A program made the translations under genes and the position numbers. From assembly GCA_947084935.1 (NCBI GenBank), contig CAMTUH010000001.1:256509-320508 (forward strand): DNA of 64,000 bases. Direction: 5' to 3'. A model generated the notes under the pieces. That model did no database searches. It saw only the letters and a program-made list of their open reading frames with translations, and was not told the origin of the DNA. This document shows positions 42,177-50,358 of the stretch, one piece after another. The stretch comes from CAMTUH01 sp947084935. Lineage in GTDB: Bacteria > Pseudomonadota > Gammaproteobacteria > Coxiellales > Coxiellaceae. Numbering within the stretch: the first letter of the stretch is position 1; each line of letters begins with the position of its first letter.

Positions 42177-43030
42177 AAAATAAAAAGTGTACTATCCCGC
42201 ACGACTCCGCCTGTCCTTCGTGCGTCGAATGGCAGCCGTATTGCACGAGCAGTGACAAGCGTAACCGAAATCTCACGTGCGACAAAGAATCCTGGACGTA
42301 TTATCAATGTAATACCTGTCAGACAATTCAGATTGATGAATACATGAATGTAGACGACGTATACGAAAAAGAAAAAATACACACCACGTATCAGCCTCTG
42401 AAACCGCTGGTATCTTTATCGCATCGAATACTGGGGCATCCGTTGAAGTCTCTGTTTGGGACACTGGATTTTAATGGGTGGAACGTTCTGGATATTGGCT
42501 GTGGCAATGGGCAGAAGCTTTATGATTTTTATACGAGAAAAGCAGCAGTTTGTGGTATCGAAATATCCGAAGAAAAACTGCAAGTGGCTCGTCGGTACAT
42601 GCCGGAAGGCCAATTTTATAATGGCTTTATCGAGACGGCTCCTTTCCCTCAGCGCTCTTTTGATCTGGTCATCGCCGACAACGTAGTGGAGCATTTGCAA
42701 GATCCCGATACGTTTGTACGAAAGCTGCGCGAGTTCATCAAGCCGACGGGGCGCGTTGTCTTATTTGTCCCTTACGGAAAATCGTATACCATTCGTCGAT
42801 TGAAGCAGTACGCGTTAAACATTTGGCCTCCGTTCCACATTAATTTATTTACGAAGGATTATTTTAAACAGCATTTTCCAGACATTACTTTTACCTTCCA
42901 GACGCGCTCACATTTTTTTACTCTGCAACACTCGTTAAAGCGCGCGGGTAATCCAACGTGGTTGGCAACGGTAAAAGCACTGTTTTTGTTGCCCTTTGCT
43001 CAAGAAGAACTGGTGGTGATTTACTCATGA
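42173..43030 (+). CDS. Class I SAM-dependent methyltransferase with N-terminal Cys cluster
   Basis: 285 aa. The N-terminus has CPSC, then YQCNTC about 35 residues later, a zinc-ribbon-like pattern found in some glycan methyltransferases. SAM motif I is NVLDIGCGNGQKLYDF, and FDLVIADNVVEHLQDP is motif IV. No C-methyltransferase (TylC3-like) C-terminal domain is seen. An O-methyl transfer onto a glycan is the simplest guess. ATGA overlap with the next gene. Confidence 0.8.
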   Translation: MKNKKCTIPHDSACPSCVEWQPYCTSSDKRNRNLTCDKESWTYYQCNTCQTIQIDEYMNVDDVYEKEKIHTTYQPLKPLVSLSHRILGHPLKSLFGTLDFNGWNVLDIGCGNGQKLYDFYTRKAAVCGIEISEEKLQVARRYMPEGQFYNGFIETAPFPQRSFDLVIADNVVEHLQDPDTFVRKLREFIKPTGRVVLFVPYGKSYTIRRLKQYALNIWPPFHINLFTKDYFKQHFPDITFTFQTRSHFFTLQHSLKRAGNPTWLATVKALFLLPFAQEELVVIYS

Positions 43031-44304
43031 CGAACCAAAAAAATTACGATCTGTGCGTTGTTATTAACGACTTGGGTGCTGGCGGCTCGCAGCGGGTATT
43101 GACTGCGTTGCTGTCCGCTTGGGAGCCCTCTAAGCGCATTGCCGTGGTAACGCTGGGTGCCCGTGAAAGTGATTTTTACGTATTGCCGGATTCCGTTGAT
43201 CGTTACGTCATTGGTGGAATCAAGAAATCAAAAAATAAACTCATGGGCTTAGTTGCGAATTTACGCCGGATTTTCCGGTTGCGCGCACAGCTACAAGAAA
43301 TTGATGCGCCTGTAATTTTAAGTCTTATCTGCCCCATGAATATTCTGACGATCGTGGCATCCTGGGGGGTTAAATCAAAAATAATTATATCGGAGCGCAA
43401 TGATCCGTCGCGGCAATCTTTTGGGGTTGTATGGAATTGGCTGAGGCGTCGCTTATACCGCTACGCGGATTACGTGACGGCCAACACGCGGGGCGCCATC
43501 CAGTCCATGAGCGCTTACGTACCGTCTCATAAATTACGCCATATTCCTAATCCGATCGCGTTGTTGAATCCAACAGGAGTTTCGCACTTTGTGCGAAACG
43601 CTTTACCCGATGGGGATTCTCAAGGGGAGCATCGGGATGCTCCCCTTGTGTCGCCGTCGCGCGAACTTGCTTCGCGCCGGCGAAATCATACCAGGAGCGA
43701 GTTTCGCAAACTGCGAAACTCGTGTCCAAGTGAAAAAATTAACCCTGAAAAGCCGATGATTTTAAACGTGGGTCGTCTGCACCCGCAAAAAGCACACGAC
43801 GTATTGCTGCAGGCATTTTCGTGTTTCATACACGAATTTCCCGGATGGCAGCTGGTTATTTTGGGCGAGGGACCGTTGAAAGAAGATTTGCAACGGCATG
43901 CGGAAAGTTTAGGAATACACTCTTACGTGGATTGGCGTGGCAATGTAAAAGATATTGAAGCCTTTTATAAGGCGGCTACCTTTTTTGTGTTGCCCTCGCG
44001 CTACGAAGGCATGCCAAATGCGTTGTTAGAAGCCATGAGCCGTGGATTGCCTCCTATTATCACGGATGCTTCTCCCGGTCCTTTGGAATACGTTGAACAC
44101 AACGAAAGTGGTCTGGTTGTGCCAGTGGATGACGTTGAAGCATTGAGCTATGCCATGAAACGATTGGCTGAAAATAAAAGCCTGCGTGAACGGCTTTCGG
44201 AAAATGCGCGCAAAAAAGTTAAGCCGAATAATCTTGAGGAAATAATACTGCAGTGGGAAAACCTGTTTGTTTCAGACGATCAGTCCGTTTATGAAAAAAG
44301 TTAA
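43027..44304 (+). CDS. GT4-like glycosyltransferase carrying an in-frame palindromic-element peptide
   Basis: 425 aa from ATG 43027. Acceptor domain: INDLGAGGSQRVLTALLSAW, RYADYVTANTRGAIQSM and the linker start HIPNPIALLN. Donor domain: MILNVGRLHPQKAHDVLLQAF, LVILGEGPLKEDL and SRYEGMPNALLEAMSRG. Between them about 51 residues (from TGVSHFVRNALPDG to EFRKLRNSC) are encoded by a 153-bp palindromic element, 43572-43724. Because 153 is a multiple of three, the frame is kept; without it the protein would be about 374 aa, normal for GT4. The insertion lies in the interdomain linker, where extra residues may be tolerated. Activity is therefore uncertain. Confidence 0.85.
   Translation: MTNQKNYDLCVVINDLGAGGSQRVLTALLSAWEPSKRIAVVTLGARESDFYVLPDSVDRYVIGGIKKSKNKLMGLVANLRRIFRLRAQLQEIDAPVILSLICPMNILTIVASWGVKSKIIISERNDPSRQSFGVVWNWLRRRLYRYADYVTANTRGAIQSMSAYVPSHKLRHIPNPIALLNPTGVSHFVRNALPDGDSQGEHRDAPLVSPSRELASRRRNHTRSEFRKLRNSCPSEKINPEKPMILNVGRLHPQKAHDVLLQAFSCFIHEFPGWQLVILGEGPLKEDLQRHAESLGIHSYVDWRGNVKDIEAFYKAATFFVLPSRYEGMPNALLEAMSRGLPPIITDASPGPLEYVEHNESGLVVPVDDVEALSYAMKRLAENKSLRERLSENARKKVKPNNLEEIILQWENLFVSDDQSVYEKS
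43572..43724. repeat. RPE-like palindromic element, copy 2 (inside a gene, in frame)
   Basis: 153 bp, about 97 percent identical by eye to 29938-30104 apart from a 14-bp duplication there. Four hairpins are the same as in copy 1. It is open in the frame of the surrounding glycosyltransferase and adds a basic peptide rich in Arg and Asn. Confidence 0.93.
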
Positions 44305-45367
44305 TGTCCTGACTAAGGGATTTACCAGCCCAAACGGTTGTGCCTTTTTATTTCCTTTGATTAAACACCGGCGCGCATTGAAGGAAAATGGGATTGACAT
44401 TCGTTTTTATACAAAAGAGAAGCCATCGCTCGGCGATGCCGACGTTCTGATCGTAGACAGTAAATATTTCCGAAAACGCTGGCGAACCGATACCGATGGA
44501 ATTATTTCTGCTTTTAAACAATTTCGATTAACCGCCGAAAAAATTATTTACTTCGATATCAGTGACAGCACGGGCTGGCCACACGCGCGTATTTTACCCT
44601 ACGTCGATCGTTACGTGAAAAACCAATTATTAAAGGATCGCTCTCGTTATCAAGCAGCGTTGTACGGGCACCGCCCTTATACGGACTATTACCATGCGCA
44701 TTTTGGTGTTGCAGATACGAATAAAAGTTATTCTGAGCCGGTTGCTGAGTCCTCGTTATTAAAAAAATTAACCGTGGGTTGGAGCTCGGGATTAGCCGAT
44801 TACTCTTTTTTGGGCCCTTATCGCATGAAGGCTTATAACCGATTGCGTTTTTCGCCTATTTTATCGTTTCCGCGTCGGTATATTTCTCCCGCGCCAAATC
44901 GCGTGTTCGATGTATCGTGTCGGATGGGACTCAATTATCATCGAGAGACGGTTTCTTGGCAGCGGCGGCAAATCCGAGAGCGCCTCAAAAAATACGTGCC
45001 GACCGACAAAATTTCTCGGAAAAAGTATTATCAGGAAATTGCTTCCAGTAAAGTAGTGGTTTCGCCTTTTGGATTAGGTGAGATCACGCTCAAAGATTTC
45101 GAAGTGTTTCTGACGGGAGGCTTATTGCTTAAGCCGGATATGACACACCTGGAAACGTGGCCGGACCTGTTTCGTCATAATGAAACTATGATGGCGCACC
45201 GTTGGGATTTGACGGATTTAGAAGAACTCATAACGGAATTAGTCAGCAATTATCCGAAATATATCGACATTGCTCGATCAGGCCAAAACGAGTACCGGCG
45301 CTATTTAGTCAGCTCAAAAGCGCCGCAGCTATTTTGCGAACACTTTTTGCAAATTATTAATTCGTAG
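44291..45367 (+). CDS. Glycosyltransferase family 1-like protein
   Basis: 358 aa from ATG 44291, which overlaps the previous gene by 14 bp. The C-terminal half (SSKVVVSPFGLGEITLKDFEVFLTGGLLLKPDM, then LEELITELVSNYPKY) resembles the C-terminal domain of glycosyl-transferase-1-type proteins that bind the nucleotide sugar. The N-terminus VLTKGFTSPNGCAFLFPLIKHRRAL resembles an acceptor domain. Sugar and acceptor unknown. A large palindromic region follows. Confidence 0.72.
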   Translation: MKKVNVLTKGFTSPNGCAFLFPLIKHRRALKENGIDIRFYTKEKPSLGDADVLIVDSKYFRKRWRTDTDGIISAFKQFRLTAEKIIYFDISDSTGWPHARILPYVDRYVKNQLLKDRSRYQAALYGHRPYTDYYHAHFGVADTNKSYSEPVAESSLLKKLTVGWSSGLADYSFLGPYRMKAYNRLRFSPILSFPRRYISPAPNRVFDVSCRMGLNYHRETVSWQRRQIRERLKKYVPTDKISRKKYYQEIASSKVVVSPFGLGEITLKDFEVFLTGGLLLKPDMTHLETWPDLFRHNETMMAHRWDLTDLEELITELVSNYPKYIDIARSGQNEYRRYLVSSKAPQLFCEHFLQIINS

Positions 45368-45373
45368 TCTTTG

Positions 45374-45455
45374 TCGTTCGTGAGGTTTACGTTTGGGCTC
45401 CTTGGCATCCGCAAGCTGAGGAATGCCGGGAGCCCAAACGTAAACCTCACGAGCG
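45374..45455. repeat. Nested hairpin element C1, 28-bp arms
   Basis: Arms 45374-45401 and 45428-45455 pair with one mismatch (TCGTTCGTGAGG... / ...CCTCACGAGCGA). The 26-nt interior holds GGCATCCGCAAGCTGAGG and AATGCC, an inner palindrome also present inside the elements at 48884-49070 and 49116-49313. Confidence 0.88.
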
Positions 45456-45463
45456 ATAGCAAT

Positions 45464-45568
45464 TGTAGCCTGGGTGCAGCCACGCTTCGTGGCCTGTCCT
45501 CGCCTTGCGGGGAGCGTAACCCAGGAACTCAGGAATTCCTTGATTTCGCATGGCTGCATCAAGGCTAC
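45464..45568. repeat. Family A palindromic repeat with a 22-bp insert
   Basis: Same ends and blocks as 16052-16134, but CTGTCCTCGCC-TTGC-GGGGAGC, partly a small hairpin (CTCGCC/GGGGAG), is inserted after CTTCGTGGC. The insert shows hairpin-in-hairpin growth. Confidence 0.83.
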
Positions 45569-45589
45569 ACCTACAAGTTTTTAAGTGAG

Positions 45590-45623
45590 CACCGAATCGT
45601 GGGGGATCCCCCACGATTCGGTG
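45590..45623. repeat. 34-bp perfect palindrome upstream of gmd
   Basis: CACCGAATCGTGGGGGATCC and its continuation CCCACGATTCGGTG form a perfect, loop-free 34-bp palindrome centred on GATC, 26 bp before ATG 45650. It could act as a terminator-like or leader hairpin, or as a protein-binding site. Confidence 0.85.
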
Positions 45624-45649
45624 TTAGTGAATTAAAAAGAGATAAAACC

Positions 45650-46735
45650 ATGAAACGTGCATTAATTACAGGAATTACCGGACAAGACGGCGCTTATTTG
45701 GCGGAATTGCTGCTGTCGAAAGGTTACGAAGTACACGGCGTCAAACGACGCGTATCCCTGTTTAACACCGATCGGATTGATCACCTGTATCAAGATCCCC
45801 ACGATCACGGTGCACGACTGTTTTTGCATTACGGCGACATGACGGAATCCTCGGGTTTATTGCACATCATGCAAAAAACTCAACCGGATGAGATTTATAA
45901 CTTAGCGGCGCAAAGCCATGTTGCCGTTTCGTTTGAGAATCCGGAATATACTGCCAATGTCGATTCACTGGGGACTTTGCGGCTTTTAGAAGGAATCCGT
46001 ATTTTACAGCTGGAAAACAAGGCGCGTTTTTATCAAGCGTCTACGTCTGAATTATACGGTCTCGTCAACGAATCTCCTCAGCGTGAGACTACTCCTTTTT
46101 ATCCGCGTTCGCCTTACGCGGTAGCAAAATTATACGCGTATTGGATAACTGTTAACTATCGAGAAGCGTATAACTTATTTGCGTGTAACGGAATTTTATT
46201 TAATCATGAGTCGCCGGTACGCGGTGGAACGTTTGTCACTCGTAAAATAACCACGGGATTATCGCGAATAAAACTGGGTTTGCAGCCGTGTCTGTATCTC
46301 GGCAATTTAGATGCCAAACGGGATTGGGGTCATGCCAGAGATTACGTAGAAGCACAATGGTTGATGCTGCAACAAGAACATCCCGAAGATTTTGTTATTG
46401 CTTCGGGAGAACAACGCAGCGTTCGAGAGTTTGTGAGCGCCGTTGCGCGCGAGCTCGAAATCACGATTGAATGGCAAAGTCAGGGGATGAATGAGAAAGG
46501 CTATGACGAAAAAGGTCGCTGCATTGTTTCCGTTGATCCCCGTTATTTTCGTGCCACGGAAGTCGAGACTTTACTTGGTGATGCACAGAAGGCCAGGGAT
46601 AAGTTGGGTTGGAAACCGAAAATTGGTTTCGATGAACTGGTAAAGGAAATGGTGCAAGAAGATTATACGGCAGCTGAACGCGAGCTCATCGTCCGACAGC
46701 ACGGTCATTCGGTACCCGTGAGTTGGGAGTTGTAA
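45650..46735 (+). CDS. gmd: GDP-mannose 4,6-dehydratase
   Basis: 361 aa from ATG 45650; an upstream in-frame start at 45371 would translate three repeats and is rejected. Extended SDR: ALITGITGQDGAYLAELLLSKGYEVHGVKRR, NLAAQSHVAVSFENPEYT, the active-site YxxxK in PRSPYAVAKLYAYW, and LGNLDAKRDWGHARDYVEA. It turns GDP-mannose into GDP-4-keto-6-deoxymannose. The stop overlaps the fcl start (TAATG), a classic gmd-fcl pair. No manB or manC is in the window. Confidence 0.96.
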   Translation: MKRALITGITGQDGAYLAELLLSKGYEVHGVKRRVSLFNTDRIDHLYQDPHDHGARLFLHYGDMTESSGLLHIMQKTQPDEIYNLAAQSHVAVSFENPEYTANVDSLGTLRLLEGIRILQLENKARFYQASTSELYGLVNESPQRETTPFYPRSPYAVAKLYAYWITVNYREAYNLFACNGILFNHESPVRGGTFVTRKITTGLSRIKLGLQPCLYLGNLDAKRDWGHARDYVEAQWLMLQQEHPEDFVIASGEQRSVREFVSAVARELEITIEWQSQGMNEKGYDEKGRCIVSVDPRYFRATEVETLLGDAQKARDKLGWKPKIGFDELVKEMVQEDYTAAERELIVRQHGHSVPVSWEL

Positions 46736-47712
46736 TGCAGCAGCACCATCGAATTTATATTGCTGGCCACACCGGAATGGTGGGGAGCGCCTTATACCGC
46801 TTGCTTCAATCTCAGGGGTATTCGAAATTAATCGTGCGGACGCATCGAGAGTTAGATTTAATGGATCAACGTGCGGTGTTTACATTCTTCGAAAAAGAAA
46901 AACCGCAATACGTGTTTTTAGCGGCAGCCAAAGTCGGCGGCATCGTTGCCAACGATACGTACCCCGCAGAATTTATCTATAACAATCTTCAAATTCAAGC
47001 AAACGTGATTCACGCGGCTTGGAAGGCGGGTGTTGAACGACTGCTGTTTTTAGGCTCGTCGTGTATTTATCCCCGTGATTGTCCACAACCGATTAATGAA
47101 AGTTATTTCATGACGGGTCCTTTAGAAAAGACCAATCGACCGTATGCGACAGCGAAAATTTCGGGTATTGAGCTGTGTTGGTCGTATAATCGGCAATACG
47201 GGTGTCGATTTGTAGCAGCGATGCCTACGAATTTATATGGGCCTGGTGATCATTACGATCCCGATCATTCACACGTGATTCCCGCACTGTTGTATAAATT
47301 CCACGAAGCCAAGCGCCATCAGCAGCCGAGCGTGACCGTTTGGGGCAGTGGAAATCCAAGGCGTGAGTTTTTATATTGCGAAGATGCAGCAAATGCCTGC
47401 GCGCACGTAATGAACTTACCTGAGGTGCTTTATGCGTCATTACTCAATGATCGCGAACCACCCATTATCAACGTCGGAGTGGGGGAAGATTTAACGGTAG
47501 GTGAATTGGCGCACAAAATTGCTCGTGTTGTTGAATACGATGGCGATATTGTATGGGATAAAAATAAGCCGGATGGAACGCCGCGGAAATTATTGGACGT
47601 CAGTCGTATTCGTGAATTGGGATGGTCTCCAAAAATGAGTTTGGAGCGTGGATTGCAATTAACTTATCAATCATTTATTTCAAATTATGAAAAAGCTCCT
47701 ATTTGTCGTTAG
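46735..47712 (+). CDS. fcl: GDP-L-fucose synthase-type epimerase/reductase
   Basis: 325 aa from ATG 46735. IYIAGHTGMVGSALYRLL opens the NADP-binding fold; FLGSSCIYPRDCPQPINE and the catalytic YxxxK in NRPYATAKISGIELC follow, with PTNLYGPGDHYDPDHSHVIPAL. It epimerises and reduces the Gmd product to GDP-L-fucose or a related 6-deoxyhexose. The last 26 bp overlap the following glycosyltransferase gene, which may use the product. Confidence 0.94.
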   Translation: MQQHHRIYIAGHTGMVGSALYRLLQSQGYSKLIVRTHRELDLMDQRAVFTFFEKEKPQYVFLAAAKVGGIVANDTYPAEFIYNNLQIQANVIHAAWKAGVERLLFLGSSCIYPRDCPQPINESYFMTGPLEKTNRPYATAKISGIELCWSYNRQYGCRFVAAMPTNLYGPGDHYDPDHSHVIPALLYKFHEAKRHQQPSVTVWGSGNPRREFLYCEDAANACAHVMNLPEVLYASLLNDREPPIINVGVGEDLTVGELAHKIARVVEYDGDIVWDKNKPDGTPRKLLDVSRIRELGWSPKMSLERGLQLTYQSFISNYEKAPICR

Positions 47713-48820
47713 TGGTGCGAAGTTTTTTTTGTCGCACCGATTGACCCTCGCGCAAGCCGCGAAAAACGCAGGCTATAAAGTGCACGTCGCTACTCCGCCG
47801 TCCGAGTTCATACAAAATATTCGCGAAGCCGGATTGATTTACCACCCCATTATGATGGATAGAGGTGGCCTCAATCCGATTAAAGATATTGCTTCGTTAA
47901 TTTCTTTGTATCGATTGTATCGGAAAATAAAGCCAACGATCGTTCATCACGTCACGGTAAAACCGATTCTTTACGGTGGTTTAGCGGCTCGTTTGGCGCG
48001 AGTTCCCGGGGTGGTTCATGCGTTGACGGGTTTGGGTTATATTTTTATTTCCGAATCACGCGCTATCGCGCGGCTGCGTGGACTTATTCAGCGGGCCTAT
48101 CGAATCGCTTTTCGCCATAAAAACCTGCGCGCGATCTTTCAAAACGAAGAAGATCAGGGTCAATTTATTTCGCGTAAAATTGTTGATCCGAAGAATTGCA
48201 TTCTTATTGCGGGGTCGGGTGTTTGCATGTCGACGTTTACTCCTTCTGAAGAAGCGCTAGAAACTCCTTTGGTAATTTTAGCCTCGCGTTTGTTGTGGGA
48301 TAAAGGAGTGGCTGAATTTGTAGAGGCTGCGCGGATTCTAAAGAAAAAAAATATTCCCTCACGATTTGCATTAATTGGAGAGGGGGACGAGGCCAACCCT
48401 GCTTCAATTCCGAAGCAACAACTCGAAGCGTGGTCAGCGGAAGGCGTCGTGGAGTGGTGGGGGGAACGATTCGACGTGCCGGAAATTATGAAACAAGCGC
48501 ACGTCGTGTGTTTGCCTTCTTACCGCGAAGGATTACCGCGCGTTTTAGTGGAAGCAGCGGCGAGCGCGCGAGCGATCATCACGACGGATACACCGGGATG
48601 CCGGGACGTGGTTCGCCATGGAGAAAATGGACTATTAGTTAAACCCAGAAATAGCGAGGAGTTAGCATCGGCGATGGAGGTGTTAATTAATGACGTGGAA
48701 TTGAGAAAAAAAATGGGTTCGCGTGGACGCGAGATGGTCGAGGAAAAATACAGTTTGACTCGCATTATCGATCAGACTCTGAGAGTTTATGAAGATTTGG
48801 AATATACCGCTCGCACTTGA
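47687..48820 (+). CDS. Glycosyltransferase, GT4-like, last gene of the locus
   Basis: 377 aa from ATG 47687 within the fcl end. N-terminal KLLFVVSGAKFFLSHRLTLAQAAKNAGY and VHHVTVKPILYGGLAARLARVPGVVHALTGLGY are typical of the PilN/WbpH-like first glycosyltransferases that act on lipid carriers. Donor motif SYREGLPRVLVEAAASARA. The last residues YTART and the stop lie in a 36-bp inverted-repeat arm (48804-48839), which also forms the end of the convergent epimerase gene. Confidence 0.88.
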   Translation: MKKLLFVVSGAKFFLSHRLTLAQAAKNAGYKVHVATPPSEFIQNIREAGLIYHPIMMDRGGLNPIKDIASLISLYRLYRKIKPTIVHHVTVKPILYGGLAARLARVPGVVHALTGLGYIFISESRAIARLRGLIQRAYRIAFRHKNLRAIFQNEEDQGQFISRKIVDPKNCILIAGSGVCMSTFTPSEEALETPLVILASRLLWDKGVAEFVEAARILKKKNIPSRFALIGEGDEANPASIPKQQLEAWSAEGVVEWWGERFDVPEIMKQAHVVCLPSYREGLPRVLVEAAASARAIITTDTPGCRDVVRHGENGLLVKPRNSEELASAMEVLINDVELRKKMGSRGREMVEEKYSLTRIIDQTLRVYEDLEYTART

Positions 48821-48883
48821 AAATTCGATTTCATGTAATTAGAGATAATTCTAGTCCTCCGTCAAGTAAGTGATCATGCGCTC

Positions 48884-49070
48884 TCGCTCGGGGGTCCCGT
48901 TTGGGCTCCCGGCATTCCTCAGCTTGCGCCGCCTTGGCATAACGAGGCCGCGAAATTCGACTTCCTGTCTCAGGTTCGCTCCCTGGGACATCCCTGTCCC
49001 CAGGGACCTCGTTATGCCGGCGCGGCTCAGCTTGCGGATGCTGAGGAGCCCAAACGGGACCCCCGAGCGA
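48884..49070. repeat. Nested hairpin element C2, 26-bp perfect outer arms
   Basis: Arms 48884-48909 and 49045-49070 pair perfectly (TCGCTCGGGGGTCCC...). Inside are a CATTCC-TCAGCTTGCG layer, perfect 12-bp arms GGCATAACGAGG (48936-48947) and CCTCGTTATGCC (49007-49018), and an innermost CCCTGGGACA/TGTCCCCAGGG hairpin. The block 48949-48979 recurs inverted at 49211-49243. Confidence 0.9.
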
Positions 49071-49115
49071 CAGCATCAGCAGAATTTACAGAAAATTTGA
49101 CAAGACACTGGTTTT

Positions 49116-49313
49116 GTAACGAGCCAGAGGGAAGCAACTCGCTCCCTCCAGCATCCGCAGGCTGAGCCGCGTCGGAATAAACCGGGATCTGGGGCTGGAA
49201 GCCCCAGAAAGCGAATCCTGAGACAGGGATGTCGAATTTCGCGACCGGTTTATTCCAAGACGGCGCAAGCCGAGGAATGCCCGGGAGCGAGTTGCTTCCC
49301 TCTGGCCCGTTAC
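49116..49313. repeat. Nested hairpin element C3, 31-bp outer arms
   Basis: Arms 49116-49146 and 49283-49313 pair with one mismatch (GTAACGAGCCAGAGGG...). Inside are a CATCCGCAGGCTGAG layer, perfect 12-bp arms GGAATAAACCGG (49174-49185) and CCGGTTTATTCC (49245-49256), and a TCTGGGGCTGGAAGCCCCAGA hairpin-like core. The outer arms differ fully from those of C2 while the inner layers are related. Confidence 0.9.
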
Positions 49314-49344
49314 AGAACAATCTTTATTACATGAGATCGCATTT

Positions 49345-50358
49345 TCAAGTGCGAGCGGTATAGTATTTCAAATACCATTCCACAAACTTTTTAATGCCTT
49401 CTTCCAAGGAAGTTTTGGGTTTATAACCACAATCTTTTTCAAGGCGAGAAATATCCGCATACGTTTCCGCCACGTCACCCGGCTGCATGGGTAACATATT
49501 TATAATGGCTTTTTTATTGAGTATCTTTTCAAGAGACCCAACAAAATCCATTAAAGCGATGGGTCGATGACTGCCAATATTGTAAATTCGATAAGGTGCG
49601 CGGCTGGTAGCGGGGTCAGGGTGTTTTCCCGACCAGGTAGCGTCTGGCGTGGGTGGGTGATCGAGCGCGAGGATCACGCCATTGACGATATCATCAATGA
49701 ACGTGAAATCCCGCGACATTTTCCCGTGGTTATAAACGTCGATGGGTTGGTTGGCTAACATGCTGCGAGTGAATTTAAACAACGCCATGTCGGGCCTGCC
49801 CCACGGTCCGTACACCGTGAAAAATCGAAGACCCGTGCACGGAATATGAAATAAATGTGCGTAGCTGTGTGCCATGAGTTCATTGGCTTTTTTGGTAGCT
49901 GCGTATAACGCGAGCGGGTGATCCACGTTATCACTTTCTGAAAAAGGGAATTTTTCATTTGCACCATAAACCGAACTCGATGAAGCAAAAACTAAATGTT
50001 TTACATTTTGTTGGCGACACCCTTCTAAAATATGGCCGAATCCCGTCATATTAGAATCGACGTACGCGTAGGGATCGGTGAGCGAGTAGCGAACGCCTGC
50101 TTGAGCGGCCATGTGAAGAACGGCATCGAACGAATGTTCTTTAAATAACTTATCCATTGCTGCTCGATTCGCAATATCTTCTTTAACAAAATGGAATCGG
50201 TCGTTATTTTCGAGCAGCGCAAGGCGCGATTTTTTCAATGAGACGTCGTAATAATTGTTGAGGTTGTCGAGACCCAGAACGCGGTCACCGCGTTGCAGCA
50301 AGTGTTGCGTTAAATGAAACCCAATAAAACCCGCACAACCCGTGACTAATACGCGCAT
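49345..50358 (-). CDS. UDP-glucuronate 4-epimerase-type NAD-dependent epimerase
   Basis: 337 aa from ATG 50358; the longer frame to 50394 is rejected because it lies inside the preceding gene. MRVLVTGCAGFIGFHLTQHLL and VLGLDNLNNYYDVSLKKSRL are characteristic of the CapI/LpsL group, with catalytic YxxxK in ALYAATKKANE and FFTVYGPWGRPDMA. It would interconvert UDP-glucuronate and UDP-galacturonate (or N-acetylated forms). TAATG overlap with the upstream dehydrogenase gene, both supplying uronic acids. The last residues YTART match the end of the convergent glycosyltransferase because both lie in the same repeat arm. Confidence 0.88.
   Translation of the reverse strand: MRVLVTGCAGFIGFHLTQHLLQRGDRVLGLDNLNNYYDVSLKKSRLALLENNDRFHFVKEDIANRAAMDKLFKEHSFDAVLHMAAQAGVRYSLTDPYAYVDSNMTGFGHILEGCRQQNVKHLVFASSSSVYGANEKFPFSESDNVDHPLALYAATKKANELMAHSYAHLFHIPCTGLRFFTVYGPWGRPDMALFKFTRSMLANQPIDVYNHGKMSRDFTFIDDIVNGVILALDHPPTPDATWSGKHPDPATSRAPYRIYNIGSHRPIALMDFVGSLEKILNKKAIINMLPMQPGDVAETYADISRLEKDCGYKPKTSLEEGIKKFVEWYLKYYTART

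Larger units (their letters stand above)
48804..49361. repeat. Compound palindromic region between convergent genes
   Basis: Outermost arms 48804-48839 and 49326-49361 are inverted repeats of 36 bp with two mismatches (ATACCGCTCGCACTTGAAAA... ), each covering the end of a gene. Between them are two large nested hairpins (48884-49070 and 49116-49313). I see no gene in the 524-bp gap 48821-49344; short open frames are by-products of the repeats. Confidence 0.9.

Noticed and set aside
42173..43030. TylC3-like C-methyltransferase for a branched sugar such as virenose
   Set aside because: The N-terminal Cys pattern is suggestive, but the C-terminal domain of that family is absent and the protein is too short.
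43575..43595. The GVSHFVR peptide in the palindromic element as an RfaH-derived motif
   Set aside because: Seven residues recall RfaH (GVSxxVRF), but flanking residues and DNA have no similarity; treated as chance.
45371..45649. Long N-terminal extension of Gmd
   Set aside because: It consists only of translated repeats; the Gmd fold starts at 45650.
48870..49320. Short open frames between the convergent glycosyltransferase and epimerase genes
   Set aside because: They are by-products of GC-rich palindromes with no start signals or protein-like composition.
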